Shown here one piece after another: positions 7,345-16,032 of a stretch of 64,000 nt of DNA. Under the pieces are notes generated by a model. It was not told the origin of the DNA. It worked only from the letters and a program-made list of their open reading frames with translations, and searched no databases. This stretch comes from Aurantimicrobium minutum (GTDB taxonomy: Bacteria; Actinomycetota; Actinomycetes; Actinomycetales; Microbacteriaceae): contig NZ_JARXXV010000001.1 in the NCBI RefSeq assembly GCF_029893825.1, forward strand, positions 248,001 through 312,000. The letters run 5' to 3'. Positions within the stretch are counted from its first letter, which is position 1; every line of letters starts with the position of its first letter. The translations under genes and the position numbers were made by a program.

Positions 7345-10071
7345 TTAGCTTTCGCCGCCGGCAGATCCGGTAGTTCCAGCAGTCACATCAAATAGGCGGT
7401 ACTTCTCTATGGCTTGGCGAACCAGTCCACGGTCAACCTTGCCCTGCTTTGCAAGCTGTTCAAGGGTGCGAACCACAACGGAAGGACCATCAATAGTAAA
7501 GAAGCGACGAGCCGCGGCACGAGTGTCACTGAAACCAAAACCATCGGCACCCAAGGTGGCGTAATCACCTGGAATGTATGGGCGAATGAGATCAGGGACC
7601 ATGTGGTTGTAGTCCGTCACGGCAACAAATGGACCTTCAGCACCAGAGAGCTTCTCGGTGACGTAGGGCACCTGTGCTGGCGCGTCTGGGTTCATCATGT
7701 TGAAGTGGTCTGCGGCAATACCGTCGCGTCGCAGCTCACCCCATGAGGTAACAGACCAGACATCTGCGGATACGCCCCAGTCCTCGGCCAACAGCTTCTG
7801 TGCTTCCAGAGCCCAAGGAACTGCAACACCAGATGCCAGAATCTGAGACTTAACGCCAGGCATGTCGTTTTCTTGAAGCTTGTAAATTCCACGCAGTACG
7901 CCATCGACATCGAGGTTTTCTGGCTCAGCAGGCTGAACGATCGGCTCGTTGTAGACGGTGATGTAGTACATCACGTTGGGGTCTGGGTGGGTCCCACCAT
8001 ACATACGCTGCAGACCATCACGCATGATGTGTCCAATTTCGTAAGTGTAGGCAGGGTCATACGTCACCACAGCTGGGTTGGTCGCAGCCAGGATGGGTGA
8101 GTGTCCATCTGCGTGCTGGAGGCCTTCACCAGTCAAGGTGGTACGACCTGCAGTTGCTCCGATGACGAAACCACGAACCATTTGGTCACCGGCAAGCCAA
8201 AGTGCGTCACCGGTTCGCTGGAATCCGAACATCGAATAGAAAACATAAATCGGAATCAGGATTTCACCCTGAGTGGAGTAGGAACTACCCACAGCGGTGA
8301 ATGCAGCAAGTGCACCTGCTTCGTTGATGCCCACGTGAATGATGGTTCCGGTGGGGTCTTCCTTGTAGGCCAGAAGCAGATCACGGTCAACGGACATGTA
8401 GTGCTGGCCGTTGGGGTTGTAGATCTTGGCATTGGGGAAGAAGGCATCCATACCAAAGGTGCGAGCCTCATCGGGAATGATGGGAACAAGGCGGGGGCCA
8501 AATTCCTTATCGCGGATCATGTCCTTGAGCAGACGAACAAAGCCCATAGTGGTGGCAACTTCTTGCACACCGGAACCCTTGGCGGCGATGTCGTAGGTCT
8601 TCTTCTCAGGCAGAGGAATCTGGGTGTACTTCGAGCGACGCTCTGGAACGTAGCCACCGAGTTCGCGGCGACGTTCGTGCATGTACTGGAGCGCGGGGTC
8701 TTGTTCCTCTGGCTTGTAGTACGGAGGCATGTAGGGGTTTTCTTCCAGAACCGCATCGGTGATTGGGATCTTCAGGAAGTCACGCATGAGCTTGAGGTCA
8801 TCAAGCTTCATCTTCTTCATCTGGTGGGTCGCATTACGGCCCTCGAAGTGCTTACCCAGACCGTAACCCTTGATGGTGTGAGCCAGGATAACGGTGGGCT
8901 GACCCTTGTGTTCTGACGCAGCCTTGAAAGCGGCATAAACCTTGTTGTAGTCGTGACCACCGCGCTTGAGCTTCCAGACATCGTCATCACTCATGTGCTC
9001 GACGAGCTTGAGTGCACGTGGGTCACGGGCAAAGAAGTTCTCACGCACGAATGCGCCGTCTTCAGTCTTGTAAGTCTGGAAGTCACCGTCAGGGGTGACG
9101 TTCATCAGAGTGCGCAGAGCACCATCGTGGTCGTTAGCAAGAAGTGAATCCCATTCACGGCCCCAGATGACCTTGATGACGTTCCAACCAGCTCCGCGGA
9201 AGAAGCTCTCAAGCTCCTGAATAATCTTTCCGTTACCGCGAACAGGACCGTCGAGACGCTGAAGGTTGCAGTTGATGACGAAGTTCAGATTGTCGAGACC
9301 TTCGTTGGCTGCAACCTGAAGCTGGCCGCGAGATTCGACCTCGTCCATTTCACCATCACCCAGGAACGCCCAAACCTGCTGGTCAGAAGCATCTTTGATG
9401 CCACGGTTGGTCAGGTAGCGGTTGAGTTGTGCCTGGTAGATCGCGTTGATGGGACCTAGACCCATCGACACGGTGGGGAACTGCCAGAAGTCAGGCATGA
9501 GTCGTGGGTGTGGGTAGGAGGAAAGTCCGCCACCGGCGTGAGACTTTTCTTGACGGAAACCATCAAGCTGGTTTTCGTTCAGGCGTCCCTCGAGGAATGC
9601 ACGAGCGTAGACACCGGGGGATGCGTGACCTTGAACAAAAATCTGGTCACCGCCACCGGGGTGGTCTTGGCCGCGGAAGAAGTGGTTGAAACCGACTTCG
9701 TAGAGGGAAGAGGATGAAGCATAGGAGGAGATGTGTCCACCCACACCGATGCCGGGGCGCTGAGCGCGGTGAACCAGCATGGCTGCATTCCAACGAATCC
9801 AAGCGCGGTAGCGACGTTCAGTTTCTTCGTCACCCGGGAATGCAGGCTCGTTTTCTGGAGCAATGGTGTTGAGGTAGTCGGTGGTAGGAACCATGGGCAC
9901 GCCAAGGTGCAGTTCCTTGGATCGACGCAGGAGAGACAGCATGATGTCGCGACCACGCTCGTGTCCTTGTGAGGCGACGACGCCATCAAGTGATTCGTTC
10001 CATTCCGCAGTTTCCTGGGGATCGACGTCGTAGTTGCTGACCGAGTAGGGATCCTGGTCGTTAACCGTCAC
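7345..10071 (-). CDS. aceE: pyruvate dehydrogenase E1 component, homodimeric type
   Basis: At 908 residues this is the single-chain E1 found in Actinobacteria and Proteobacteria. It decarboxylates pyruvate with thiamine diphosphate and acetylates the E2 lipoyl group. The ThDP-binding motif begins GDGEMDE, with the closing NLQRLDGPV about 30 residues later. The N-terminus contains the family's [14 protein letters not shown] and [18 protein letters not shown] segments. No E2 or E3 gene adjoins it; the partners are at 28.4-31.2 kb. This dispersed arrangement is normal in Actinobacteria, where one E2 serves both pyruvate and 2-oxoglutarate complexes. Confidence 0.95.
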   Translation of the reverse strand: MTVNDQDPYSVSNYDVDPQETAEWNESLDGVVASQGHERGRDIMLSLLRRSKELHLGVPMVPTTDYLNTIAPENEPAFPGDEETERRYRAWIRWNAAMLVHRAQRPGIGVGGHISSYASSSSLYEVGFNHFFRGQDHPGGGDQIFVQGHASPGVYARAFLEGRLNENQLDGFRQEKSHAGGGLSSYPHPRLMPDFWQFPTVSMGLGPINAIYQAQLNRYLTNRGIKDASDQQVWAFLGDGEMDEVESRGQLQVAANEGLDNLNFVINCNLQRLDGPVRGNGKIIQELESFFRGAGWNVIKVIWGREWDSLLANDHDGALRTLMNVTPDGDFQTYKTEDGAFVRENFFARDPRALKLVEHMSDDDVWKLKRGGHDYNKVYAAFKAASEHKGQPTVILAHTIKGYGLGKHFEGRNATHQMKKMKLDDLKLMRDFLKIPITDAVLEENPYMPPYYKPEEQDPALQYMHERRRELGGYVPERRSKYTQIPLPEKKTYDIAAKGSGVQEVATTMGFVRLLKDMIRDKEFGPRLVPIIPDEARTFGMDAFFPNAKIYNPNGQHYMSVDRDLLLAYKEDPTGTIIHVGINEAGALAAFTAVGSSYSTQGEILIPIYVFYSMFGFQRTGDALWLAGDQMVRGFVIGATAGRTTLTGEGLQHADGHSPILAATNPAVVTYDPAYTYEIGHIMRDGLQRMYGGTHPDPNVMYYITVYNEPIVQPAEPENLDVDGVLRGIYKLQENDMPGVKSQILASGVAVPWALEAQKLLAEDWGVSADVWSVTSWGELRRDGIAADHFNMMNPDAPAQVPYVTEKLSGAEGPFVAVTDYNHMVPDLIRPYIPGDYATLGADGFGFSDTRAAARRFFTIDGPSVVVRTLEQLAKQGKVDRGLVRQAIEKYRLFDVTAGTTGSAGGES

Positions 10072-10265
10072 AACAACCTCTTTCTCACAGGCAGATCGTG
10101 CCTGTACATGCTGGGGGAGGGATGTTCCAGCTGGGTTACAGCGTGGATGCTAGATAACACTCTACAGAGCCTTAACTGTCAGGGAGTAATTACTTCTTGA
10201 TATGTAATCCATCAACACATCTAAGATTGTTCTGTCGTCATCCCACAAAAGGAAGAACCCTGTCA

Positions 10266-10724
10266 ATGAGCCTCACAATCGGTGCACCTGCTCCAGATTT
10301 CACTCTGAAAAACCAGTTTGGTGAAGAAGTTTCTCTTTCTCAGTTCCGTGGGGTGAAACCCGTTGTTCTCGTGTTCTACCCGCTGGCATTCACCGGTATC
10401 TGCACAGGCGAACTCTGCGAGCTGCGAGATAACATCTCCGTGTTCAAGACCAATGGGGTTGAGTTACTCGCGATCTCTGTGGATTCAAGCCCCACACTTC
10501 GAGTTTTTGCAGAAAAAGAAAACTACGACTTCTCCCTCCTGTCTGACATGTGGCCTCACGGTGCTGTCGCATCTGCCTATGGCGTATTCCTTGAAGACAA
10601 GGGTTTTGCTAACCGTGGAACATTCGTCATCGACAAGGACGGAAACCTGGCTGGACAGTTCGTCACCGAGCCTGGACAGGCACGTGATTTTGCTTCGTAC
10701 AAAGAGCTGGTTGAAAACCTGTAA
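10266..10724 (+). CDS. peroxiredoxin (AhpE/Bcp-like)
   Basis: The 152-residue thioredoxin-fold protein reduces peroxides. The peroxidatic cysteine is Cys46 in PLAFTGICTGELCELRD, with a second cysteine five residues on (Cys51), a spacing seen in Bcp-type two-cysteine enzymes; classic AhpE has only the first. The start is the ATG at 10266, preceded by AAAGGAAG; an in-frame extension upstream has no such site. The closest named relatives by the TG-I-C-x-GEL motif are mycobacterial AhpE and bacterioferritin comigratory protein. A tRNA-Val gene follows at once and may share its transcript. Confidence 0.88.
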   Translation: MSLTIGAPAPDFTLKNQFGEEVSLSQFRGVKPVVLVFYPLAFTGICTGELCELRDNISVFKTNGVELLAISVDSSPTLRVFAEKENYDFSLLSDMWPHGAVASAYGVFLEDKGFANRGTFVIDKDGNLAGQFVTEPGQARDFASYKELVENL

Positions 10725-10739
10725 TATGGTTTTCAACAC

Positions 10740-10812
10740 GGGCCTTTAGCTCAGTTGGTAGAGCGCCACGTTTACACCGTGGATGTCATCGGTTCGAGCC
10801 CGGTAGGGCCCA
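10740..10812 (+). tRNA. tRNA-Val (TAC)
   Basis: The 73-nt cloverleaf has acceptor strands GGGCCTT and AGGGCCC (one G-U pair), the D-loop motif AGCTCAGTTGGTAGAGC, and a T-loop TTCGAGC. The anticodon stem CCACG/CGTGG encloses TTTACAC, so the anticodon is TAC. The 3' CCA is not encoded. A rho-independent terminator follows. Confidence 0.97.
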
Positions 10813-10820
10813 CTCGTGTG

Positions 10821-10850
10821 AAAGAGCGTCGCAGAAATGCGACGCTCTTT
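10821..10850 (+). terminator. rho-independent terminator after tRNA-Val
   Basis: A 13-bp perfect stem (10821-10833 with 10838-10850) around a GAAA loop is followed by CTTTTTCC. It ends the peroxiredoxin and tRNA transcript. Confidence 0.9.
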
Positions 10851-10960
10851 CTTTTTCCTCAACTTGCGACACCCGCAAGTGAACTTTTGGGTTAACGTTT
10901 GGAACTCAAGTAGGGTGCTCTGAGGGGATTTCCCCCTGACCTGAGCATAGGAGCGTGACA

Positions 10961-11764
10961 ATGTCTGAAGAATCTGAATCGACATTCCAGCCCCACTCGG
11001 ATGAAGAGCTCGCTCGTTTGCTTGAGGAACAAATGCTCGCCATGCGCGCAGCAACACCCATGACCGCACCACAACCTGTCGTGGAAAACCCCTCAACACA
11101 CAGTGTTGACGAGGCAGAACCTGAACTTGGTATCGACGATCTTTTCGGAGCTCTCTTAGAAGACACCACCGATATTCCTGTGGTTCAGGTTGTTCAAGAA
11201 GAAGTCATTGAGCTTGCTCCAGTTGATGAGTCTGTACTCGAACACACTCAGCCCATCACCTACATTCGTGAAGAGGTTGTTGAAGCTGCTTTCGTTGACG
11301 ACCACGTCATCGTGGAAGAGACAGTTGTTGAAGATGTCGTCGAGGATGCACATGTCATCGCCGAACGTGTACTTTCTGAAATCAGCATCGACGGTGAAAT
11401 TGTGGCAACCACGATTGCGGAAACAGCAGGTTCGGACCCGATTCCGCAAATGTTTGGGTTTGCCGAAGTTGTTGAATCTGTGCCTGCACCAGTGTCAGCT
11501 GTGCCAGTTGTGGCAGCCGTCGAATTTGCTGCAGTACATGTCGAAGATGATGCCGTTATCTTTGACGAGGTAACAGAAGTTGTTGAGGAAGAAGTTTTTC
11601 CTGCCGCTGACGACAGTGATGACGTCATCGTTGAGCACGTCATCGTGGAAGAAGTTGTTGAAGTAACAGAAGTGCCTCAGCTTCGGATGAATAACCCCAT
11701 CAATTCTTTTGCTCCACGACCCACTTTTGACGAACTCGTTTTTGGAGTGAAGTCTGAGGACTAG
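10961..11764 (+). CDS. very acidic, Val/Glu-rich hypothetical protein with SepH-like C-terminal motif
   Basis: The 267-residue protein starts at the ATG at 10961, seven bases after AGGAG. It is strongly acidic and low-complexity, dominated by VVEE, VIVEE and DDVI blocks (about residues 70-245), so it is probably disordered or extended. The N-terminus has a short predicted helix, DEELARLLEEQMLAMRAA, and a second conserved-looking patch GIDDLFGALLED. The C-terminus reads RPTFDELVFGVKSED, close to the end of the SepH protein in this window (PSWDDIVFGTRSDD). There is no signal peptide, membrane segment or cysteine. The next gene (Nif3-like) starts ten bases after the stop, suggesting one operon. 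I do not recognise a named family. Confidence 0.75.
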   Translation: MSEESESTFQPHSDEELARLLEEQMLAMRAATPMTAPQPVVENPSTHSVDEAEPELGIDDLFGALLEDTTDIPVVQVVQEEVIELAPVDESVLEHTQPITYIREEVVEAAFVDDHVIVEETVVEDVVEDAHVIAERVLSEISIDGEIVATTIAETAGSDPIPQMFGFAEVVESVPAPVSAVPVVAAVEFAAVHVEDDAVIFDEVTEVVEEEVFPAADDSDDVIVEHVIVEEVVEVTEVPQLRMNNPINSFAPRPTFDELVFGVKSED

Positions 11765-11773
11765 GCTCGCATC

Positions 11774-12589
11774 GTGACTAATCTTCGCGACGTTATTGAG
11801 TTTGCTCATTCACTCTGGCCACTTTCTGGTGCAGAAAGCTGGGATGCGCCTGGACTAGTTTCTGGTTCCCTCGATGCGCCAATCAACCGCATACTTTTTG
11901 CTGTAGATGCCGTAGCTGAAACAGTTCAGCAAGCTGTTGAGGTGGAAGCAGATCTTCTCATCACGCACCATCCCTTGCTGATGCGTGGAGTCACAAGTGT
12001 GAATGAAGAGCTGTATAAGGGAAACTTGATTGCTCAGCTCATTCGCGGAAACGTTGCACTCCTTGCCGCACATACAAACGCGGATGTAGTAGAGAACGGC
12101 GTCTCTGATGTCATTGCTCAGTCCCTCGGGTTGCTCAATACTGCTCCCATACAGCCAGGTGTAGTTGCAGGTACTGGAATTGGTCGGGTGGGACAGTTGC
12201 CGCAGGCAACAACGCTTGGTGCACTTGCACGTGAGCTTGCCGATCTCCTTCCAAATACCGCCGGCGGAGTGAAAGTGTCAGGAGACTTTAACGCTTCCGT
12301 TTCACGCGTTGCTCTCTGTGGCGGTGCAGGGGATTCTCTCTTGGCAACCGATTTTGTTCGCACTGCGGATGTGTACATCACCTCAGACCTTCGTCACCAC
12401 CCCGCACAGGAAGCACGTGAACAAGCCCTAGTCTCCGGTGGTCCTGCACTGATTGACGTCTCCCACTGGGCTTCTGAGTGGCTCTGGCTTGATGTCGCTG
12501 CAGAGCAGATTCAGAAACAATTCCCTGAGATTGATGTGGAAGTTTCCGATCTGCGTACAGATCCTTGGGACTTCCTCGTCGTACAGTAG
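11774..12589 (+). CDS. Nif3-like dinuclear metal center protein
   Basis: The 271-residue protein belongs to the NIF3/DUF34 family (also known as GTP cyclohydrolase I type 2-like). The metal-binding histidines are visible in THHPLLMRG near residues 65-75, in AAHTNADV near residues 98-105 and in DVSHWASEW near residue 233. The family forms hexamers with a two-metal site; its physiological substrate is unsettled. A GTG start at 11774 lies ten bases after the acidic protein's stop. The following gene encodes the C4-type zinc-ribbon family, a pairing conserved across Actinobacteria. Confidence 0.9.
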   Translation: MTNLRDVIEFAHSLWPLSGAESWDAPGLVSGSLDAPINRILFAVDAVAETVQQAVEVEADLLITHHPLLMRGVTSVNEELYKGNLIAQLIRGNVALLAAHTNADVVENGVSDVIAQSLGLLNTAPIQPGVVAGTGIGRVGQLPQATTLGALARELADLLPNTAGGVKVSGDFNASVSRVALCGGAGDSLLATDFVRTADVYITSDLRHHPAQEAREQALVSGGPALIDVSHWASEWLWLDVAAEQIQKQFPEIDVEVSDLRTDPWDFLVVQ

Positions 12590-12628
12590 AAGTATTCGTT
12601 CCACCCATAATTCAACGAGAGAAGTGTC

Positions 12629-13363
12629 GTGAAAGCACGCCCCGAGGATCAGCTCGCTCTGCTCACCTTGCAAAAACGTGATAACCACATCACTCAGTTG
12701 ACTCATGCTCGTAAGAACATTGCTGAGCATGCAGAGCTTGCCGATGTCACCGCATCCCTGCGGGAATCCTCCCAAGCACTCATTGCTGCGCAAGGTGTCC
12801 TTGAAGACGCCAAGATAGAACTTTCACGCCTCGAAGACGATGTTCGAGTAGTTGATGAGCGCATTGCCAAAGACAAAGAACGTGAAGCCAGTGCTGCTTC
12901 TGCCAAAGATTTGCAGGCACTTGAAGCTGAGCTTGCCTCGCTTGCCACACGCAAGAGCAACCTTGAAGACATCGAACTAGTCGTGATGCAGTCTGTTGAA
13001 GATGCCCAATTGGCGGTTGATGATGTCATCGTGGAACGTGACGGCATCGAAGCACGCCGTGCAGCATTGGCTGCAACGATTGCAGAGCGTGAAGCTCAGA
13101 TTGATGCTGAGCTCGCCGCTGAACATGCAGCGCGAAATGAACTTGCCGCTAGTCTTCCTGTGGACCTCGTCGAGCTCTATGAGCGTCAGCGTGCACGGTA
13201 TGGCATTGGTGCCGCCTTGCTGACCCGTCGTGTAACTGGCGGAAGTGGCGTGGAGCTTACCTCGACCGATCTCGATGCGGTTCGGGCAGCAGCACCTGAT
13301 GACGTAGTGATTTGCCCTGACAGCTCGTGCATTTTGGTTCGCACAAACGAGTCTGGGCTCTAA
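12629..13363 (+). CDS. coiled-coil protein of the C4-type zinc-ribbon family with degenerate ribbon
   Basis: The 244-residue protein has a long antiparallel coiled coil (about residues 5-175) followed by a C-terminal segment that in relatives is a CxxC...CxxC zinc ribbon. Here the first pair is absent: the aligned place reads TGGSGVELTSTDLDAVR. The second is reduced to Cys229 and Cys234 in CPDSSC, spaced by four rather than two residues. The rest of the terminal motif (AAPDDVVICP...ILVRT) is well kept. A GTG start follows GAGAGAAG. The gene is coupled to the downstream RNase H (TAATG overlap) and follows Nif3, the usual gene order. Zinc binding by this copy is doubtful. Confidence 0.85.
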   Translation: MKARPEDQLALLTLQKRDNHITQLTHARKNIAEHAELADVTASLRESSQALIAAQGVLEDAKIELSRLEDDVRVVDERIAKDKEREASAASAKDLQALEAELASLATRKSNLEDIELVVMQSVEDAQLAVDDVIVERDGIEARRAALAATIAEREAQIDAELAAEHAARNELAASLPVDLVELYERQRARYGIGAALLTRRVTGGSGVELTSTDLDAVRAAAPDDVVICPDSSCILVRTNESGL

Positions 13364-13785
13364 TGCCACGTCAGCTCATTGTTGAAGCAGACGGTGGTTC
13401 TCGAGGTAATCCGGGAATCGCTGCTGGAGGTGCAGTCGTGATTGATGGGGAATCCCAGCAGGTATTGGCGTCTGTGGGCGTCTATGTAGGCATTGCCACC
13501 AACAATGTTGCCGAATATAACGGATTACTTTCGGGGCTCATCAAAGCTTACGAAATTGACCCTGGTGCACTTGTTCATGTTCGGATGGATTCCAAGCTCG
13601 TGGTTGAACAGATGTCGGGTCGATGGAAGATCAAACACCCCGATATGGCTGTGCTGGCAGCCAAGGCTAAAGACGTCATTGGCAACAGAGCCGTGACCTA
13701 CGAATGGGTTCCACGCCTTCAGAATGCCTTGGCCGATGCGGCAGCGAATAAGTCCATGGATTTGCGTCAATCTTTTGAAGCGTAG
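13363..13785 (+). CDS. ribonuclease H type I domain protein
   Basis: The 140-residue single-domain RNase H cleaves RNA in RNA-DNA hybrids. All four catalytic acids are visible: Asp10 (VEADGGSRGNPG), Glu51 (NNVAEYNGL), Asp76 (VRMDSKLVVEQM) and Asp125 (NALADAAAN). Many actinobacterial homologues fuse this domain to a CobC-like phosphatase; this copy stops after the RNase H domain. The ATG at 13363 shares a base with the stop of the preceding gene (TAATG), so the two are translationally coupled. An upstream extension of the frame lies inside the preceding gene and is rejected. Confidence 0.9.
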   Translation: MPRQLIVEADGGSRGNPGIAAGGAVVIDGESQQVLASVGVYVGIATNNVAEYNGLLSGLIKAYEIDPGALVHVRMDSKLVVEQMSGRWKIKHPDMAVLAAKAKDVIGNRAVTYEWVPRLQNALADAAANKSMDLRQSFEA

Positions 13786-13818
13786 TTAGTTTTTCCTCCC
13801 TCGCTTTAGACTTGAAGT

Positions 13819-14181
13819 GAATGGGTCGGCAAGACGGTCGCGTGAGTGGGGTTTACTCCATTACCGAGGAACGTCCGGGCTCCACAGAGTAGGGCGGTGG
13901 GTAATTCCCACCCGGGGTAACCCGCGAGAACAGTGCAACAGAAAGTAAACCGCCTCCGGTTCGCCGGCGGTAAGGATGAAACGGTGGTGTAAGAGACCAC
14001 CAGCAGTCTGAGTGATCAGACTGGCTAGGTAAACCTCGCCCGGAGCAAGGTCAGACAGAGAACGGTGAAGCTACTCGCTGAGTTCTCGGGTAGACCGCTA
14101 GAGAATTGCGGCAACGTAATTCCGAGATAGATGGCCGTCACGCGAAAGCGGACAGAACCCGGCGTAATAGCCGGCCCATTC
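13819..14181 (+). ncRNA. rnpB: RNase P RNA
   Basis: The catalytic RNA of ribonuclease P, type A. The conserved 5' block reads GAGGAACGTCCGGGCTCC (about 13861). The central block, starting near 13929, contains AACAGTGCAACAGAAAG. The region with GGTAAGGATGAAACGGTGG follows, and the 3' block ACAGAACCCGGCG begins near 14152. The terminal P1 helix pairs 13819-13830 with 14170-14181 with one G-U. The 3' end lies two bases from the stop of the convergent ppgK gene. No separate terminator is obvious beyond CCTTTATT. The RNase H gene upstream may share its transcript. Confidence 0.96.
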
Positions 14182-14183
14182 CT

Positions 14184-14933
14184 TTATTGCAGGTCGTAGG
14201 CCAAACGAGCTGCACCCATGATGCCGGCCTTGTTGAATAACTTGGCTGCAACGATGGGGGTACGCAGGTCTAGCAGGGGTAAGAACTTTTCGTGGCTCTT
14301 GGAGACGCCACCGCCCACGATGAACAGCTCGGGGGAGAACAGCATCTCCACGTGACTGTAGTAACGCTGGAGCCGCTCTGCCCATTCTGGGTAACTCAAG
14401 CCTTCACGTTCGCGTACGACGCCTGAGGCGCGCTTCTCAGCATCAAAGCCATCAATTTCAAGGTGACCTAGTTCAGCATTGGGGATGAGGACACCGTCGT
14501 AAATCATGGCGCCACCGATTCCTGTGCCCAGGGTTGTCATGATGACTAAGCCCTGTTGGTCTTTTGCTGCTCCGTATACAACTTCTGCATATCCAGCAGC
14601 ATCAGCATCGTTCACGAAATGAATATTGCGTCCAAGTTCTTTCTCGAAAAACTTTTCAGCTTCGAAACCAATCCAGCGCTTGGAGATATTTGCAGCAAGC
14701 ATTGTGACCCCGTGACGTATTGAACTGGGGAAACAAATTCCTACAGGAACCTCTGCAGGGGCACCAAGTTGGTCAATAACGTCTTTCACAACGCGCGCAA
14801 TGTCTTCAGGCTCTCCGCCCTCAGGTGTTGCTACACGTACACGGTCGCCAATGATCTCGCCTGATTCGACATCCACCAAACCGCCCTTGATGCCGGTTCC
14901 GCCGATGTCGATACCTATAGCTGTTGCGCCCAT
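14184..14933 (-). CDS. ppgK: polyphosphate glucokinase
   Basis: The 249-residue ROK-family kinase phosphorylates glucose, in this actinobacterial subfamily using polyphosphate as well as ATP. The N-terminal phosphate motif GIDIGGTGIKGG (residues 7-18) is intact. So are NDADAAGYAEVVYGAA (near residue 103) and the TTLGTGIGGAM loop; the sugar-binding ELGHLEIDG follows at about residue 150. The zinc-binding cysteines of ordinary ROK repressors are absent, as expected for PpgK. It sits 25 bases downstream of map on the same strand and ends beside the convergent rnpB. Confidence 0.93.
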   Translation of the reverse strand: MGATAIGIDIGGTGIKGGLVDVESGEIIGDRVRVATPEGGEPEDIARVVKDVIDQLGAPAEVPVGICFPSSIRHGVTMLAANISKRWIGFEAEKFFEKELGRNIHFVNDADAAGYAEVVYGAAKDQQGLVIMTTLGTGIGGAMIYDGVLIPNAELGHLEIDGFDAEKRASGVVREREGLSYPEWAERLQRYYSHVEMLFSPELFIVGGGVSKSHEKFLPLLDLRTPIVAAKLFNKAGIMGAARLAYDLQ

Positions 14934-14958
14934 GAAAACCCCTGAGTAAGTATGTGAA

Positions 14959-15825
14959 TTAAGAGAGTGTCAGGATGTCGGCACCAGTTTCGGTAACGAC
15001 AAGGGTGTGTTCGAACTGTGCAGTCCAGGATTTATCTTTTGTGGTGACTGTCCAATCATCCGCCCAGATGTCCCATTCGTGGGTACCAAGGGTCAGCATA
15101 GGCTCAATAGTGAACACCATGCCCACTTCCATTACGTCGTTATACAGCGGTGCTGAGTCGTAGTGAGGGATGATCAGACCAGAGTGGAAGCTCGTGCCCA
15201 CGCCGTGTCCGGTGAAGTCACGGACGACGCCATAGCCAAAACGTTTGGCATATGACTCGATTGTGCGACCGATGACGTTTACTTCACGGCCAGGAGCAAC
15301 GGCTTTAATTCCGCGACGAAGTGCCTCTTCTGTTCGTTCAACCAGGTCACGAACTTCTTGGGTTCCTTCACCCACAATGAATGTTCTGTTGGTGTCTCCA
15401 TGGACTCCGTCGAGAAAGCTCGTGATATCCACGTTGACGAGGTCACCTTCTTGCAACTCAGTGTCATCGGGGATGCCGTGGCAAATCACTTCATTCAAGC
15501 TGGTGCACAAGGACTTTGGATAACCGCGGTAACCCAGCGTTGAAGGATAGGCGCCGTGGTCGAGGACGAACTCGTGCCCAATACGGTCAATCTCGTCTGT
15601 CGTCATTCCCGGTGTGAGAACAGAGCCAATGAGATCAAGAGCTTGCGAGGAGATTTTTCCAGCACGACGAATCTTTTCAATCATCTCTGCGTCGTAAACA
15701 TCACCGCCAGAATGGGCGGGAGGAGTGGCTTTGCCTACATAAGGTGGGCGAGTGATGGAACCTGGAACCGGGCGCTGCGGGCTCAAAACTCCGGGAAATA
15801 AAACCCCTGTGGCATCTCTAGGCAT
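14959..15825 (-). CDS. map: methionine aminopeptidase, type I
   Basis: The 288-residue enzyme removes N-terminal methionine from nascent proteins. The metal ligands are visible: Asp133, Asp144, His207, Glu241 and Glu272, with substrate His116 in CHGIPDD. The N-terminal extension (residues 1-45) has the PGxxSPxRxVP pattern of actinobacterial MetAP1c. I chose the ATG at 15825 ([10 protein letters not shown]) because the extended frame upstream overlaps the divergent gene at 15838 and has no family similarity. It is followed by ppgK. Confidence 0.95.
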   Translation of the reverse strand: MPRDATGVLFPGVLSPQRPVPGSITRPPYVGKATPPAHSGGDVYDAEMIEKIRRAGKISSQALDLIGSVLTPGMTTDEIDRIGHEFVLDHGAYPSTLGYRGYPKSLCTSLNEVICHGIPDDTELQEGDLVNVDITSFLDGVHGDTNRTFIVGEGTQEVRDLVERTEEALRRGIKAVAPGREVNVIGRTIESYAKRFGYGVVRDFTGHGVGTSFHSGLIIPHYDSAPLYNDVMEVGMVFTIEPMLTLGTHEWDIWADDWTVTTKDKSWTAQFEHTLVVTETGADILTLS

Positions 15826-15837
15826 AAGGTTAAGTTT

Positions 15838-16032
15838 ATGTCTGAGAAGCCAAGTGAAATGTTCTGGTACAACCTGCACACCAAGGCAGTCGAAAAGGGA
15901 TTCCTTTCGCCCTCCTCTGAGCGCGTAGGACCTTTTGAGACTGCACACGAAGCAGAGCATGCCATGGAGAAGCTGCGTGAAAACAGCGCACGCTGGGAAG
16001 CTGAAGAACGTGCGGAGCGTGAAGGTAACTAG
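15838..16032 (+). CDS. small actinobacterial protein usually annotated as SPOR-domain containing
   Basis: The 64-residue basic/acidic protein begins [19 protein letters not shown]. It continues with the [20 protein letters not shown] pattern I associate with short Microbacteriaceae proteins labelled SPOR-domain. It has no signal peptide or transmembrane segment, and it is too short for a complete peptidoglycan-binding SPOR domain, so the label may reflect only partial similarity. It is divergent from map by 12 bases, and its stop codon directly abuts that of the convergent panB. Confidence 0.75.
   Translation: MSEKPSEMFWYNLHTKAVEKGFLSPSSERVGPFETAHEAEHAMEKLRENSARWEAEERAEREGN

Noticed and set aside
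8101-8916. A 271-codon open frame opposite aceE
   Set aside because: Antisense shadow of the well-conserved pyruvate dehydrogenase E1 gene; no family similarity and no start signal.
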